Shown: in pieces, positions 23,483 through 31,594 of the stretch
Position numbering within the stretch: position 1 is the stretch's first letter
Layout: each line of letters begins with the position of its first letter
Origin: Terriglobus albidus
GTDB lineage: Bacteria; Acidobacteriota; Terriglobia; Terriglobales; Acidobacteriaceae
Direction: 5' to 3'
Assembly (NCBI RefSeq): GCF_025685425.1
Contig: NZ_JAGTAS010000028.1
Coordinates: 1 to 56,025 of the forward strand
Length of the DNA stretch: 56,025 nt
Program-made: the position numbers and the translations under genes
The notes under the pieces: model-generated
What the model was told of the DNA's origin: nothing
Seen by the model: only the letters and a program-made list of their open reading frames with translations
Database searches by the model: none

Positions 23483-24167
23483 ATGCCCCGTTTCTCTCAG
23501 CTTGCCTGGCGTTCGTGATGAACGCCTTCAACTTCTCAGGATCCTTCTTCCCGGGCGAGCTCTCAACGCCGCTGGCGACGTCCACGCCCCATGGGCGCAA
23601 CGTCCGGATAGCCTCGGCCACATTCTGCGGTCTAAGACCGCCGGCCAGCACCACAGGCATACCCCGCCGCGCGATCTCAAAGCTGGCCCGCGCCAGGTTC
23701 CAGTCGAAGGCCGTTCCTGTGCCTCCGCTGGCAGAAGCAGTCTTCGCATCGACCAGCAGCCGAGCGGCCAACGCATCCTGCCCGATACGACGCGCGCTCG
23801 CCTCAAAGGCCTTCGCCTGTTCCAGCCCGGCGGTCACCTGCCAGTGCAGCGTCTGAAGAATCGTGACCGGCGTGCTCAGTTCTTTACGCAATCCGAGGAT
23901 CAGTTCCGGGATGTAGTCTCCGTGCAACTGCACTGCTGTCAGTCCGGCATACTCCACCGCGGCGCGAATCGCGGCCAGATCGAGTTCGGCGAAGACACCG
24001 ACCTTCTCGATCGATTCCGGAAGCTCCTGCACGATGGGCGCCACTTGCTCGGGCGTCACCCGCCGCGAGCTTTCGGCAGCGAAGACAAATCCAAGCGCAT
24101 CCGCTCCCAGCTCCGCTGCAAGCTTCGCGTCATCAAGGTTCGTATTGGCGCAGATCTTTACCCACAT
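23481..24167 (-). CDS. trpF: Phosphoribosylanthranilate isomerase
   Basis: A 228-residue TIM-barrel enzyme of tryptophan synthesis converting phosphoribosylanthranilate to CdRP. The N-terminus MWVKICANTNLDDAKLAAELGADALGFVF carries the catalytic cysteine in KICA, with FVFAAESSRRVTPEQ next. Other marks are VQLHGDY at about residue 80, DWNLAR, and VLAGGLRPQNVAEAI at about 170. The catalytic Asp is in the GTAFDWNL segment. Five bases separate it from trpC upstream, and together they make the C-F pair of the pathway; other trp genes are not in the window. Its stop lies at the edge of repeat B. Confidence 0.93.
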   Translation of the reverse strand: MWVKICANTNLDDAKLAAELGADALGFVFAAESSRRVTPEQVAPIVQELPESIEKVGVFAELDLAAIRAAVEYAGLTAVQLHGDYIPELILGLRKELSTPVTILQTLHWQVTAGLEQAKAFEASARRIGQDALAARLLVDAKTASASGGTGTAFDWNLARASFEIARRGMPVVLAGGLRPQNVAEAIRTLRPWGVDVASGVESSPGKKDPEKLKAFITNARQAERNGA

Positions 24168-24172
24168 GATGG

Positions 24173-24955
24173 CTATCCGATCAACTCGCGCAGCATAGCG
24201 CCCGGCGAGGGCTGACGCATCAGGGTCTCGCCGATGAGGAAGGCATCGAAGCCTGCCACGCGCAGATTCTCAACATCCTGCCGCGAAGCGATACCGCTCT
24301 CCGCAACCCTCACCACGCCTTCCGGAAGCTGCGATGCCAGCTCCACGGCACGTTCGATGGAGACATCGAAGGTCTTCAAATTGCGGCTGTTCACGCCGAC
24401 GCACTCGCAGTCCAGTTCCATGGCGCGATCCAGCTCCTCCTGGTCATGCACCTCGCACAACACATCCAGACCATAGGTCCGTGCGGTATCGCGCAGCACC
24501 CGCAGATCCTCATTACCGAGCGCCGCCATGATCAGCAGAATTGCATCCGCGCCGGCGGCACGGGCTTCCAACACCTGGAAGGGCTCGACCATGAAGTCCT
24601 TGCGCAGGCAGGGAATCTTCACTGCACCCGAGACGCGGCGCAGGTTTTCAAGGCCGCCCTGAAAGAAGACCTCGTCTGTCAGCACCGAGAGGCAGGCCGC
24701 GCCTGCCGCCTCGAGCTCGGTGCCCAGAGCCACCGGTTCAAACTCAGCGCGGATCAAACCCTTGGAAGGCGACGCCTTCTTTAGCTCCGCAATCACCGCG
24801 GGGCCGGTCTTCGCACGCTCACGCAGAGCGCGGGCAAAGCCTCGCGGCGTATGTGCCGCCGCAGCTTCTTCCAGAGCGGCAAACTCCGCCGCCGCCTTGC
24901 GGGCAGAAACTTCTACGCGGGTATTGGCCAGAATACGTTCCAGATGAGTCGACAT
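24173..24955 (-). CDS. trpC: Indole-3-glycerol phosphate synthase
   Basis: A 260-residue TIM-barrel enzyme that turns CdRP into indole-3-glycerol phosphate. The signature AELKKASPSKGLI is at about residues 54-66, with catalytic Lys in PCLRKDFMVEPFQV at about 112 and CEVHDQEELDRAM, CVGVNSRNLKTF and VAESGI following. The ATG at 24955 starts MSTHLERILANTR; an in-frame ATG at 24967 adds four residues. A longer frame to 25291 is a shadow. It is divergent from the beta-barrel gene with only 33 bp between starts. Confidence 0.93.
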   Translation of the reverse strand: MSTHLERILANTRVEVSARKAAAEFAALEEAAAAHTPRGFARALRERAKTGPAVIAELKKASPSKGLIRAEFEPVALGTELEAAGAACLSVLTDEVFFQGGLENLRRVSGAVKIPCLRKDFMVEPFQVLEARAAGADAILLIMAALGNEDLRVLRDTARTYGLDVLCEVHDQEELDRAMELDCECVGVNSRNLKTFDVSIERAVELASQLPEGVVRVAESGIASRQDVENLRVAGFDAFLIGETLMRQPSPGAMLRELIG

Positions 24956-24988
24956 GCCTGTCCCCATTGTAGATACACTGGTGCCAGC

Positions 24989-25612
24989 ATGAATTTTCGT
25001 CGCCTTTCGCTGTTGCTCGCCCTTACTGTTGGTGTCTTTACCGTTTCTGCCCGTGCCCAGTTGGGCGTCTATGGCACTGTGAATGTGCAGCAGGTGGCTG
25101 TGAACGGAAAGAATGTAGCCCCGGTGGGTGGAGGCGGTGGTGTTTACTACGATTTCAAGAAGATCGGCCGCATCAAGCTGGGCGCTGATGTTCGCGCCGG
25201 TACAGCAAGCAGCAGGCAGGGCAACTTCGTCGTTGCCCACGACGCAAATGGCAATCCTGTGAGCTTCAACTCGGTGGGAACCCGCGTCCACACGGCATTG
25301 GGCGGCATTCGTGCAAGCACCACCCTCCCGGTAACCTGGATCAAACCTTATGTACAGGGATCAGTCGGCTGGGGTGGAAGCACCTTCGATCCGGAAACAG
25401 TAGTTGACATCAATAACCTCGAGGCGGCAGTCAAGAAGTCGCAAAGCATCAAGGGCGGTCTCGCGTATGAGGGCTTTGTCGGTGTCGATCTGAAGGTGGC
25501 CCCCATCATGGATATCCGCCTGGCTGAGTTCGGCATCGGCGCCATTCACGCTCAGGACAAAAATCATGAGCTGAAGTCGATCAGCTTCGGCGTCGTCTTC
25601 CACCTGCCGTGA
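24989..25612 (+). CDS. Secreted outer-membrane beta-barrel-like protein
   Basis: A 207-residue protein with a signal peptide (FRRLSLLLALTVGVFTVSARA, cleaved before QLGVYG) followed by alternating amphipathic strands rich in Gly, Val and Tyr: GVYGTVNVQQVAV, GVYYDFKKIGRIKLGADVRAG, LGGIRASTTLP, IKPYVQGSVGWGGS, LAYEGFVGVDLKVAP and a C-terminal SISFGVVFHLP. The pattern fits an eight-stranded outer-membrane barrel of the OmpW/OmpA-like type, though it does not end in Phe. No function can be assigned. Its start is the ATG at 24989, giving a clean signal; the frame back to 24851 overlaps trpC. Confidence 0.75.
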   Translation: MNFRRLSLLLALTVGVFTVSARAQLGVYGTVNVQQVAVNGKNVAPVGGGGGVYYDFKKIGRIKLGADVRAGTASSRQGNFVVAHDANGNPVSFNSVGTRVHTALGGIRASTTLPVTWIKPYVQGSVGWGGSTFDPETVVDINNLEAAVKKSQSIKGGLAYEGFVGVDLKVAPIMDIRLAEFGIGAIHAQDKNHELKSISFGVVFHLP

Positions 25613-25636
25613 GGACAGATCTGGCATGAAAACAGA

Positions 25637-25660
25637 AAACCCGGCCATCTGGCCGGGTTT
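25637..25660. terminator. Bidirectional intrinsic terminator
   Basis: Perfect 10-bp stem aaacccggcc/ggccgggttt with an ATCT loop between the beta-barrel gene (+) and tRNA-Leu (-). On the minus strand the stem is followed by a T-rich stretch (tttctgtttt), on the plus strand by ttt and then caatcttt, so it can serve both units. Confidence 0.85.
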
Positions 25661-25669
25661 CAATCTTTA

Positions 25670-25756
25670 TGGTGCCGAAGAGAGGACTCGAACCTCCACA
25701 CCCTTGCGAGTACATGGACCTGAACCATGCGCGTCTGCCAATTCCGCCACTTCGGC
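25670..25756 (-). tRNA. tRNA-Leu (anticodon CAG)
   Basis: Read on the minus strand, the gene starts GCCGAAG and ends CTTCGGCA with CCA encoded, giving a perfect 7-bp acceptor stem. The D arm has GCGGAATTGGCAGACGC, the anticodon stem CATGG/CCATG encloses TTCAGGT with anticodon CAG, a long variable arm follows, and the T arm is GGAGGTTCGAGTCCTC. The long variable arm and the anticodon both indicate a class II leucine tRNA. Size is 87 nt with CCA. Confidence 0.95.
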
Positions 25757-25930
25757 ACGGGATAACCACAACAGCGCGTCGTGGCCTTGCAGAAATACTA
25801 GTGTTTCAAACCTTTGCGGGCCTGTCAAACCAGGTAAGGAGCTTCCTGGAAGGAACATCTGCTTGCCCTTCGTTCCCCCGGCCTGTATCTTTTGTGAAAC
25901 ATCGCGGCCCCCGGAGCGTCTGAAGGAAGC

Positions 25931-26170
25931 ATGAACGACCCGAAACAGGAACAGGTCATCCCCGAGGATCTCGCTCTGGAGATCCGTAAACTCGCCCACG
26001 ATCTCTCCAATGCACTCGAGATCATCGTGCAGACCAGCTATCTGCTCTCCACCGCCGAGCTGAAACCGCCTGCCTCGGACTGGCTGGGCATGATGGACTC
26101 CGGTGTGCAGAAGGCGCTCGATCTGAACCTGCAACTCCGCAATTACATCAAGGCCCATAGCCCGAAATAA
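25931..26170 (+). CDS. Small HisKA-like (histidine kinase dimerisation) protein
   Basis: A 79-residue protein consisting of little more than a kinase H-box helix pair: residues 19-38, KLAHDLSNALEIIVQTSYLL, resemble the phosphoacceptor HDLxN motif of HisKA domains with His23, and residues 50-75 form a second helix (LGMMDSGVQKALDLNLQLRN). There is no ATPase or sensor domain. It could be a phosphotransfer relay or an inhibitor that dimerises with a full kinase. It is convergent with the M28 peptidase with 11 bp between them; no kinase or response regulator is adjacent. The HisKA relation is moderate in confidence. Confidence 0.65.
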   Translation: MNDPKQEQVIPEDLALEIRKLAHDLSNALEIIVQTSYLLSTAELKPPASDWLGMMDSGVQKALDLNLQLRNYIKAHSPK

Positions 26171-26181
26171 CACGGACCAAC

Positions 26182-27774
26182 TTACTTCGCCGCCGCCTTC
26201 GTCGCTGCGAACGAGCTCTCCGGGTACCACTCCGGCCTGCTCTTGGCGTCAGCAATGCGCGTCGCCAGTTGTGCCAACAGGCTGGTGAACTGGGCTGCTC
26301 CTACCTTATCCACCGGCTGATTCAGATCGTCCGATGGACGGTGATAGCGCCCCGCGACCCATGTATTGAAGGTCTTCTCCTCCGGTGAGCCCGGGGTCCA
26401 GCCGAACTTGAAGGCCAGGGCGGGAATCCCCTGTTTCACGAAGTTCACCTGGTCGGAGCGGATAAACCGGTTCTCGTCCGGCTGCTTGTCGAACTGCGGC
26501 TCAACATCGTTCAACTGGCATACGGCACGGGCGTCATTCCCCAGGGTCGACTCACCCAGGCCCTGAATCTCCAGGTAGCGCAGTGGGAACAATGGCAGAT
26601 ACATGTCCATGTTCAGGTCGGCGATGATCGCCGACTTCGGCACAGTCGGTTTGGTCGCGAAATACTGCGATCCCAGCTCGCCCATCTCCTCGGCGGCGAG
26701 CGCCACAAACAGGATCGACCGCTTTGGGCGAGGTCCTGAGGCCAGCAGCTTCGCCGCCTCGATCAACGAAGCCACACCGGAGGCGTTATCCATCGCTCCG
26801 TTGTAGAGGTTGTCTCCGTCCACGGGCCGGCCAATGCCCAGGTGGTCCAGATGAGCGCTGATGATCAGGTACTCCTTCTTCAGCTTCGGATCGGAACCCT
26901 CCAGCAAGCCAATCACATTCGGTGCATGAAGATGTTCCGCCGTCTTGATAGCAGTCGTTGCATGCAGCGTTCCTGGAAAGACGAAGTGCGCCAGCGGCTT
27001 GCCTGCGTCACCCGCGGCCTTGATCTCAGCAAAGCTGTGCCCGGCGGAGGCGAAGAGCTTCTCCGCCCCCTTCTCCGTAAGTGCGGCGTAGACCTTCAGG
27101 CCCGGCAGGTTCTCCAGTGCCGGATCGGCGTAGAGCATCACCGGCGGCGGTGCATTGCGGTTTCCCGCTGCGGGGTTCGGCGGAGTTCCCGGCCGCGGCG
27201 GTGTAAACAGCACCATGCCGATTGCCCCTGCGGCATGCAATGCCTTCCAGCGCTCCCCGGCGATGCGGGAATAGGCACGCTGCGGCCCCAGCAGGTTCAC
27301 CGGAGCACTGCCGTAGATCACCACCACCTTGCCCTTCAGATCTTCCCCGGTGATGTCATCCATATGCTTCTTCGGTAACGACAAGCCATAGCCGAGAAAA
27401 ACCATCCCCGCATCCACCGTTCCCGCCCCATCGACATGGGCGTTCAACTGCAGCTCAGCGGGCAGCTCGTACCGGACGTTATCCACAGCAAAGCTCGATT
27501 TTTCCACGTCGATGGATGTGGGTACGAATTCAATATCCTGCCCGTATCCATTGGTTCCCGCGGCCTTCAGGCCAATCTGCTTAAACTGGCTTTCCACATA
27601 TTCCACAGCCTTGAAATATCCCGGCGAACCGGAGCGGCGGCCCTCCAGCTTGTCGTCGGCCAGGTACTGCACGTGCGACCACCAGGCGTTTGCAGCCGAG
27701 GTCCAGTCTTTTGTCTGGGCATGAAGAACTGAGGTGAGAATAAGCGCAGAAGCAAGCAGCGGGATACGCGGCAC
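26182..27774 (-). CDS. Secreted M28 family zinc aminopeptidase
   Basis: A 530-residue exported metallopeptidase with a signal peptide (IPLLASALILTSVLHA, then QTKD). A PA-type insert covers about residues 120-260 (VVVIYGSAPVNLLGP). The M28 zinc ligands are visible: ISAHLDHLGIG (His, Asp) at about 305, NASGVASLIEAAKLL, and AAEEMGELGSQYF with the catalytic and zinc-binding Glu pair at about 360. Later metal ligands lie in NLDMYLPL-type and FVKQGIPALAFKF segments. Start is a GTG at 27774 with ggag 5 bp before it. It probably degrades peptides in the periplasm or outside the cell. Confidence 0.9.
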   Translation of the reverse strand: MPRIPLLASALILTSVLHAQTKDWTSAANAWWSHVQYLADDKLEGRRSGSPGYFKAVEYVESQFKQIGLKAAGTNGYGQDIEFVPTSIDVEKSSFAVDNVRYELPAELQLNAHVDGAGTVDAGMVFLGYGLSLPKKHMDDITGEDLKGKVVVIYGSAPVNLLGPQRAYSRIAGERWKALHAAGAIGMVLFTPPRPGTPPNPAAGNRNAPPPVMLYADPALENLPGLKVYAALTEKGAEKLFASAGHSFAEIKAAGDAGKPLAHFVFPGTLHATTAIKTAEHLHAPNVIGLLEGSDPKLKKEYLIISAHLDHLGIGRPVDGDNLYNGAMDNASGVASLIEAAKLLASGPRPKRSILFVALAAEEMGELGSQYFATKPTVPKSAIIADLNMDMYLPLFPLRYLEIQGLGESTLGNDARAVCQLNDVEPQFDKQPDENRFIRSDQVNFVKQGIPALAFKFGWTPGSPEEKTFNTWVAGRYHRPSDDLNQPVDKVGAAQFTSLLAQLATRIADAKSRPEWYPESSFAATKAAAK

Positions 27775-27860
27775 GGCGACTCCGGAATAAGGGATATGGG
27801 GAGTATGTCACGACGGAATCTAAAGAGTAATGACCGCGTAACGAGAATCCTCATCAAGTT

Positions 27861-27881
27861 CGAGTAGAGTGGCTCTACTCG
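27861..27881. promoter_or_regulatory. Perfect 21-bp inverted repeat, candidate operator
   Basis: cgagtagag-tgg-ctctactcg, two perfect 9-bp arms around a 3-bp centre, 37 bp upstream of the acyltransferase GTG and 87 bp from the M28 start. The symmetry and position suggest an operator controlling one or both divergent genes. No regulator gene is adjacent. Confidence 0.5.
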
Positions 27882-27917
27882 GGCTCGCTATATCGCTCTC
27901 ATTACCGCGAGATCATT

Positions 27918-29057
27918 GTGAACAATCAAATATCTACCAGGCTTCATGGCCTGGACACCCTTCGTGCGCTCGCCGTACTGGTCGTCGTGTTCTATCACCT
28001 GACCATCTTCGGCGAGCTGCCCATACGTCTCCTCCCCGTCACCTATCACGGCTGGATGGGCGTTGACCTTTTCTTTGTCTTGAGCGGCTTCCTTATCGGC
28101 CGGCAGGTACTGAGACCCTTGCCTGGCGGGCAAAGACTCTCGATCGCGGACTTTTACCGGCGGCGCGCCTACCGCATTCTGCCGGCGTATTTCACGGTCC
28201 TGGCGCTCTATGTCTTCGTGCCCGGCTGGCGAGACTTCCCGCGCATCATGCCGGTGTGGCAGTTCCTCACCTTCACCATGAACTTCGGCTTCACCTTCGA
28301 GCGCCGCGGCTTCTCGCATGCCTGGTCGCTCTGCGTGGAGGAGCATTTCTACCTGCTGCTGCCGTTGCTGGTGATCTGGCTCATGCGCCGGCCCTCGGCG
28401 CGTAAGACCACGGCTGTGATCGCAGGAGTCTTTCTCTTCGGAGTAGCGTTGCGATGGTTCCTGATCAGACGCTTCCCCGATGAGATCTGGACCAGCATCT
28501 ATTACCCCAGCTATACGCGTCTGGATGGCCTGCTGACAGGTGTCGCTCTCGCGGTCGTGCGCACCTTCCGGCCTGGCTGGTGGCATCGCTGGATGCGGCA
28601 CGGACATGCACTCTTTCTCACCGGAGCCGCATGTGTCGCCGTGGTGGTATGGATGTTCCGCAACCGGGACCTCGGCAACTCATCCGGACCGGCGATGTGG
28701 GGCGTTGTCTTCGGCTTTCCTCTCCTTGCCGCCGGCCTCGGCCTCATTACTGCATCGGCCGTCAGCGAGAATGGCCTACTCTCCCGGATACGCATTCCCG
28801 GCGCGGAGACGCTGGCGACCCTGGCCTTCGCCCTCTATCTCACTCACAAACCGATCGGGCACCTGGTCATGGTGCACTTCCCGTCTGTCACCACACCCAA
28901 AGGACCGGCCTCATGGCTGCTCTATGCCGTCACCTGTCTAGGTGCTGCCTGGCTGCTGCACGTCGCTGTCGAACAACCATTCATGCGTCTGCGCGACCGG
29001 CATCTTCATCGCACGGTGCCCGCGCCAGTAGCAGAAGAAACGACTGTCGCTTCCTGA
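27918..29057 (+). CDS. Acyltransferase 3 family membrane protein
   Basis: A 379-residue inner-membrane O-acyltransferase (OafA/YrhL-like), which would transfer acetyl or another acyl group to a cell-surface glycan. N-terminal GLDTLRALAVLVVVFYHL carries the conserved Arg and His of the family, then WMGVDLFFVLSGFLIGRQVL. About ten membrane segments follow, with the conserved WSLCVEEHFYLLLPLL at about residue 135. The start is a GTG at 27918. It ends 8 bp from the convergent LysR gene. There is no SGNH domain. The acceptor is unknown. Confidence 0.9.
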   Translation: MNNQISTRLHGLDTLRALAVLVVVFYHLTIFGELPIRLLPVTYHGWMGVDLFFVLSGFLIGRQVLRPLPGGQRLSIADFYRRRAYRILPAYFTVLALYVFVPGWRDFPRIMPVWQFLTFTMNFGFTFERRGFSHAWSLCVEEHFYLLLPLLVIWLMRRPSARKTTAVIAGVFLFGVALRWFLIRRFPDEIWTSIYYPSYTRLDGLLTGVALAVVRTFRPGWWHRWMRHGHALFLTGAACVAVVVWMFRNRDLGNSSGPAMWGVVFGFPLLAAGLGLITASAVSENGLLSRIRIPGAETLATLAFALYLTHKPIGHLVMVHFPSVTTPKGPASWLLYAVTCLGAAWLLHVAVEQPFMRLRDRHLHRTVPAPVAEETTVAS

Positions 29058-29065
29058 TGAAACTA

Positions 29066-29995
29066 TCAACGGGGCAATGGCTTCAGATCTACCGCTGGAG
29101 CCACTCCCCGAGGACGGTATGCCAGACGAATGAAATTGTGAACGAGCGGATCGAAGGAATCAGCTCCGCGTGAATTGGCTTTGCGCCAGGCCAGCCCGAT
29201 CTTCCATTTCGCTTCTTCCAGCCCGGTATCTACCAGGCGCACATTCGGCACGTGCATCAGATTCGCAGAGCGCGGCACCAGACTTACACCCACACCGCCG
29301 CGCACCAGATTGAGAACCGTAAACAGCTCATTAACCTCCTGCACGATGCGGGGACTGAAACCGGCAGCACGGCAGGTCCTCGCCACGTGATCGACAAAGC
29401 TGGAAGAGACGCTGCGCGAGATCACGACAAAGGGCTCATTGCGGAGACTGGCCAACCCCTTGCGGTAGGGCATGCCTCGCGGAATGGCCGCGACCAGCCT
29501 CTCTTCGAGAACCGGCACTGTCTCCAGATCAGGATGCTCGACGGGCAGGCGTACAAAACCAACATCGATATCGCCCTGTTCCAGAGCGCTAATCTGGTTC
29601 GGCGTCGACATATCCGCCATCGACACCTGCACCGCCGGAAAGCGCTGACGGAATCGCGTCAGAATATCGGGCAGGCCCGCAGCCAGCGAGGCGATGCCGA
29701 AGCCGATGCGCAACAAACCTGCCTTACCGTGTACAGCGAGACGCGTGATCTCTTCCGCCATCTCCGCCTCACGCAACAAACCCTGTGCACGCTCCCGCAG
29801 AATCTCGCCCGCAGGTGTCAGCGAGACCCGGCGATATCCACGCACCAGCAGCGGTCCGCCTACTTTCGATTCCAGCTTCTGGATTTGCTTGGTCAGCGCA
29901 GGCTGCGTGACATGCAACGCGCCTGCTGCCTCACCGAAGTGAAGATGTTGAGCAAGCACGAGAAACGAGCGCAATTCAGGGAGCTCGAGTGCCAT
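29066..29995 (-). CDS. LysR family transcriptional regulator
   Basis: A 309-residue LysR-type regulator with the N-terminal helix-turn-helix (ELRSFLVLAQHLHFGEAA, LHVTQPALTKQIQKLE) and effector domain from about residue 90 (LLRIGFGIASLAAGLPDILTRF). It is divergent from an MFS transporter with 83 bp between starts, so it probably controls that transporter. A candidate operator sits in the gap. Length and motifs are normal. Confidence 0.92.
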   Translation of the reverse strand: MALELPELRSFLVLAQHLHFGEAAGALHVTQPALTKQIQKLESKVGGPLLVRGYRRVSLTPAGEILRERAQGLLREAEMAEEITRLAVHGKAGLLRIGFGIASLAAGLPDILTRFRQRFPAVQVSMADMSTPNQISALEQGDIDVGFVRLPVEHPDLETVPVLEERLVAAIPRGMPYRKGLASLRNEPFVVISRSVSSSFVDHVARTCRAAGFSPRIVQEVNELFTVLNLVRGGVGVSLVPRSANLMHVPNVRLVDTGLEEAKWKIGLAWRKANSRGADSFDPLVHNFIRLAYRPRGVAPAVDLKPLPR

Positions 29996-30012
29996 TCCTG
30001 CAGGTTATCAAA

Positions 30013-30026
30013 ATCGCTTCCACGAT
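30013..30026. promoter_or_regulatory. Candidate LysR box between LysR and MFS genes
   Basis: ATCG-N6-CGAT inverted repeat (30013-30026) 18 bp upstream of the LysR start and 53 bp from the MFS start. The layout resembles the site ahead of the efflux operon at 6182-6196. Short arms make this tentative. Confidence 0.3.
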
Positions 30027-30078
30027 CTATTGGACAGAATCACAGAAACCTCCGAGCCTAATAACAGAGGTATTTCGC

Positions 30079-31284
30079 ATGGCGCACTCGGTGGCGCATC
30101 CTGGCAGGGCGATCAAACGGGCTAAGTGGGCACTCGCCATGCTCTTTGTGGTGGATGGCGTCGGTTTCGGAACATGGGCAGCTCACGTGCCCGTCTTCCA
30201 GCAACTCCTTCACCTTGAGAATGGATCGCTCACTTTTGTGCTGGTGAGCCTTATCATCGGCGCCATCCTTACGATGCCCGTTACCGGGCACTTGAGTGAG
30301 CGCTACGGCAGCCGTCGAGTTGTACGAGTGGCGACCGTCATCTATGTCCTGATGGTCGCGCTTCTCGCGCAGGCTTCCAACCTGTTCTTCCTGATTCTCT
30401 TCGCCGGCCTGTATGGAGCAGCAAAAGGCGCGATCGATGTCGCGGTCAACGCGCAGGCCGTTACCGTAGAGAAACAATATGGCCGGCCGATCATGAGCTT
30501 CTTTCAGGGCTGCTGGAGCGCGGGTGGATTGTTCGGTGCAGGCGCCGCAAGTCTGATGCTGCAACGCGGCGGTACTGCGCGAATCGACCTCTCGATCACC
30601 GCAGGTGTGCTGGCCCTGTGCGGGCTGTGGGCAATGCCGTTGCTTATCTCAGAGACCGAACACCAAACTGGAAAGCCGCGCAAACCTGCGAAGTTCATGT
30701 GGCCCGATGCGCTTCTCTTGCGTCTTGCTGTCCTTGCCTTCTTTGGGCTGATGGCCGAGGGAGCGATCGGAGACTGGGCATCCGTGTATCTGCATTCCAA
30801 TGTAGGCGTGACCCTCTCGCTTGCGGCTGCAGGTTACGCTGCCTATGCCATTGCGATGGCGGCCGGAAGATTCTCCGGAGACTGGCTGGCACAGCGTGTC
30901 AGTGGCAGAAACATCCTGCATGGAAGCGGCTTGCTGATCGCCGTGGGTATGGCCTGTGCTCTCCTCATCCCATCATGGTGGCCGGCGGTCGGTGGCTTGA
31001 TGCTTACCGGAATCGGAATCGCAAATATTGTGCCCATCATCTGGGGCGCTGCGGGGCGCGATACACGCATGGGCGCCGGTCCAGCGATCTCGACGGTCAC
31101 AACCATCGGCTATTGCGGCTTTCTCACCGGCCCTCCGGTCATCGGCTCGCTCTCTGTTGCCATTGGCTTACGCGCGGCGATGGCCGTCATTGCAATCGCC
31201 GGACTTATTGTTGCCGTTGGTCCAGTTTTGTTTCCAATAGAAGCCACCTCGCGAGAAGAAGAGAGACAAGTCATTAACGCTTGA
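30079..31284 (+). CDS. MFS transporter
   Basis: A 401-residue major facilitator with twelve predicted membrane helices. The first helix is WALAMLFVVDGVGFGTWAAH, and the loop 2-3 motif is GHLSERYGSRRVVR, the MFS G-x-x-D/E-R signature. The fold resembles the YbjJ/fucose-permease-like group, but the substrate is not deducible. The ATG at 30079 is chosen over the long frame from 29989, which would cover the divergent promoter. Likely regulated by the adjacent LysR. Confidence 0.88.
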   Translation: MAHSVAHPGRAIKRAKWALAMLFVVDGVGFGTWAAHVPVFQQLLHLENGSLTFVLVSLIIGAILTMPVTGHLSERYGSRRVVRVATVIYVLMVALLAQASNLFFLILFAGLYGAAKGAIDVAVNAQAVTVEKQYGRPIMSFFQGCWSAGGLFGAGAASLMLQRGGTARIDLSITAGVLALCGLWAMPLLISETEHQTGKPRKPAKFMWPDALLLRLAVLAFFGLMAEGAIGDWASVYLHSNVGVTLSLAAAGYAAYAIAMAAGRFSGDWLAQRVSGRNILHGSGLLIAVGMACALLIPSWWPAVGGLMLTGIGIANIVPIIWGAAGRDTRMGAGPAISTVTTIGYCGFLTGPPVIGSLSVAIGLRAAMAVIAIAGLIVAVGPVLFPIEATSREEERQVINA

Positions 31285-31343
31285 GCCATTCGATCGGCAA
31301 ATCAGCACGCCGGCAACGCCGGATATCGTTTTCGACTTCTACC

Positions 31344-31376
31344 AATCAGGATTCTGGTAAGCTGTTACTACTGATT
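31344..31376 (+). promoter_or_regulatory. Nested hairpin upstream of the possible leader ORF
   Basis: aatcag ... ctgatt (31344-31349 with 31371-31376) encloses gtaa-gctg-ttac (31357-31368). It lies 20 bp before the 23-codon ORF. It may be an operator or a leader hairpin; no T-run follows. Confidence 0.3.
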
Positions 31377-31395
31377 TTGACGAAAGGAAGGAACC

Positions 31396-31467
31396 ATGGA
31401 GACCATTAACATCCCCGGCGATCCCAGGACACCAGTCGAGTTCTTTCCCAACGTCTCGCGCAGCTAG
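31396..31467 (+). CDS. Possible 23-residue leader peptide
   Basis: A short ATG-to-TAG frame with an aaggaagg ribosome site 3-4 bp upstream. The peptide is hydrophilic with Pro-rich GDPRTPVEFFPNVS and has no signal sequence. It ends 127 bp before the ABC exporter start. The intervening bases end in a pyrimidine-rich tract (tctctctatttcttttt) without a strong stem. It could be a regulatory leader or a small peptide handled by the exporter; it may equally be chance. The rest of 31285-31594 shows only the hairpin listed above. Confidence 0.35.
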   Translation: METINIPGDPRTPVEFFPNVSRS

Positions 31468-31594
31468 ACTCTCCCTTCGATAGATTCAGAGTTCTTAAGC
31501 GCAGCCTGCGGGCGGCACTCTCTCTCTATTTCTTTTTCAAACCTGATTGGTCTGCAGATATATCCCGCAGGCCCTGATTCCTCTGGGAGTCCTT

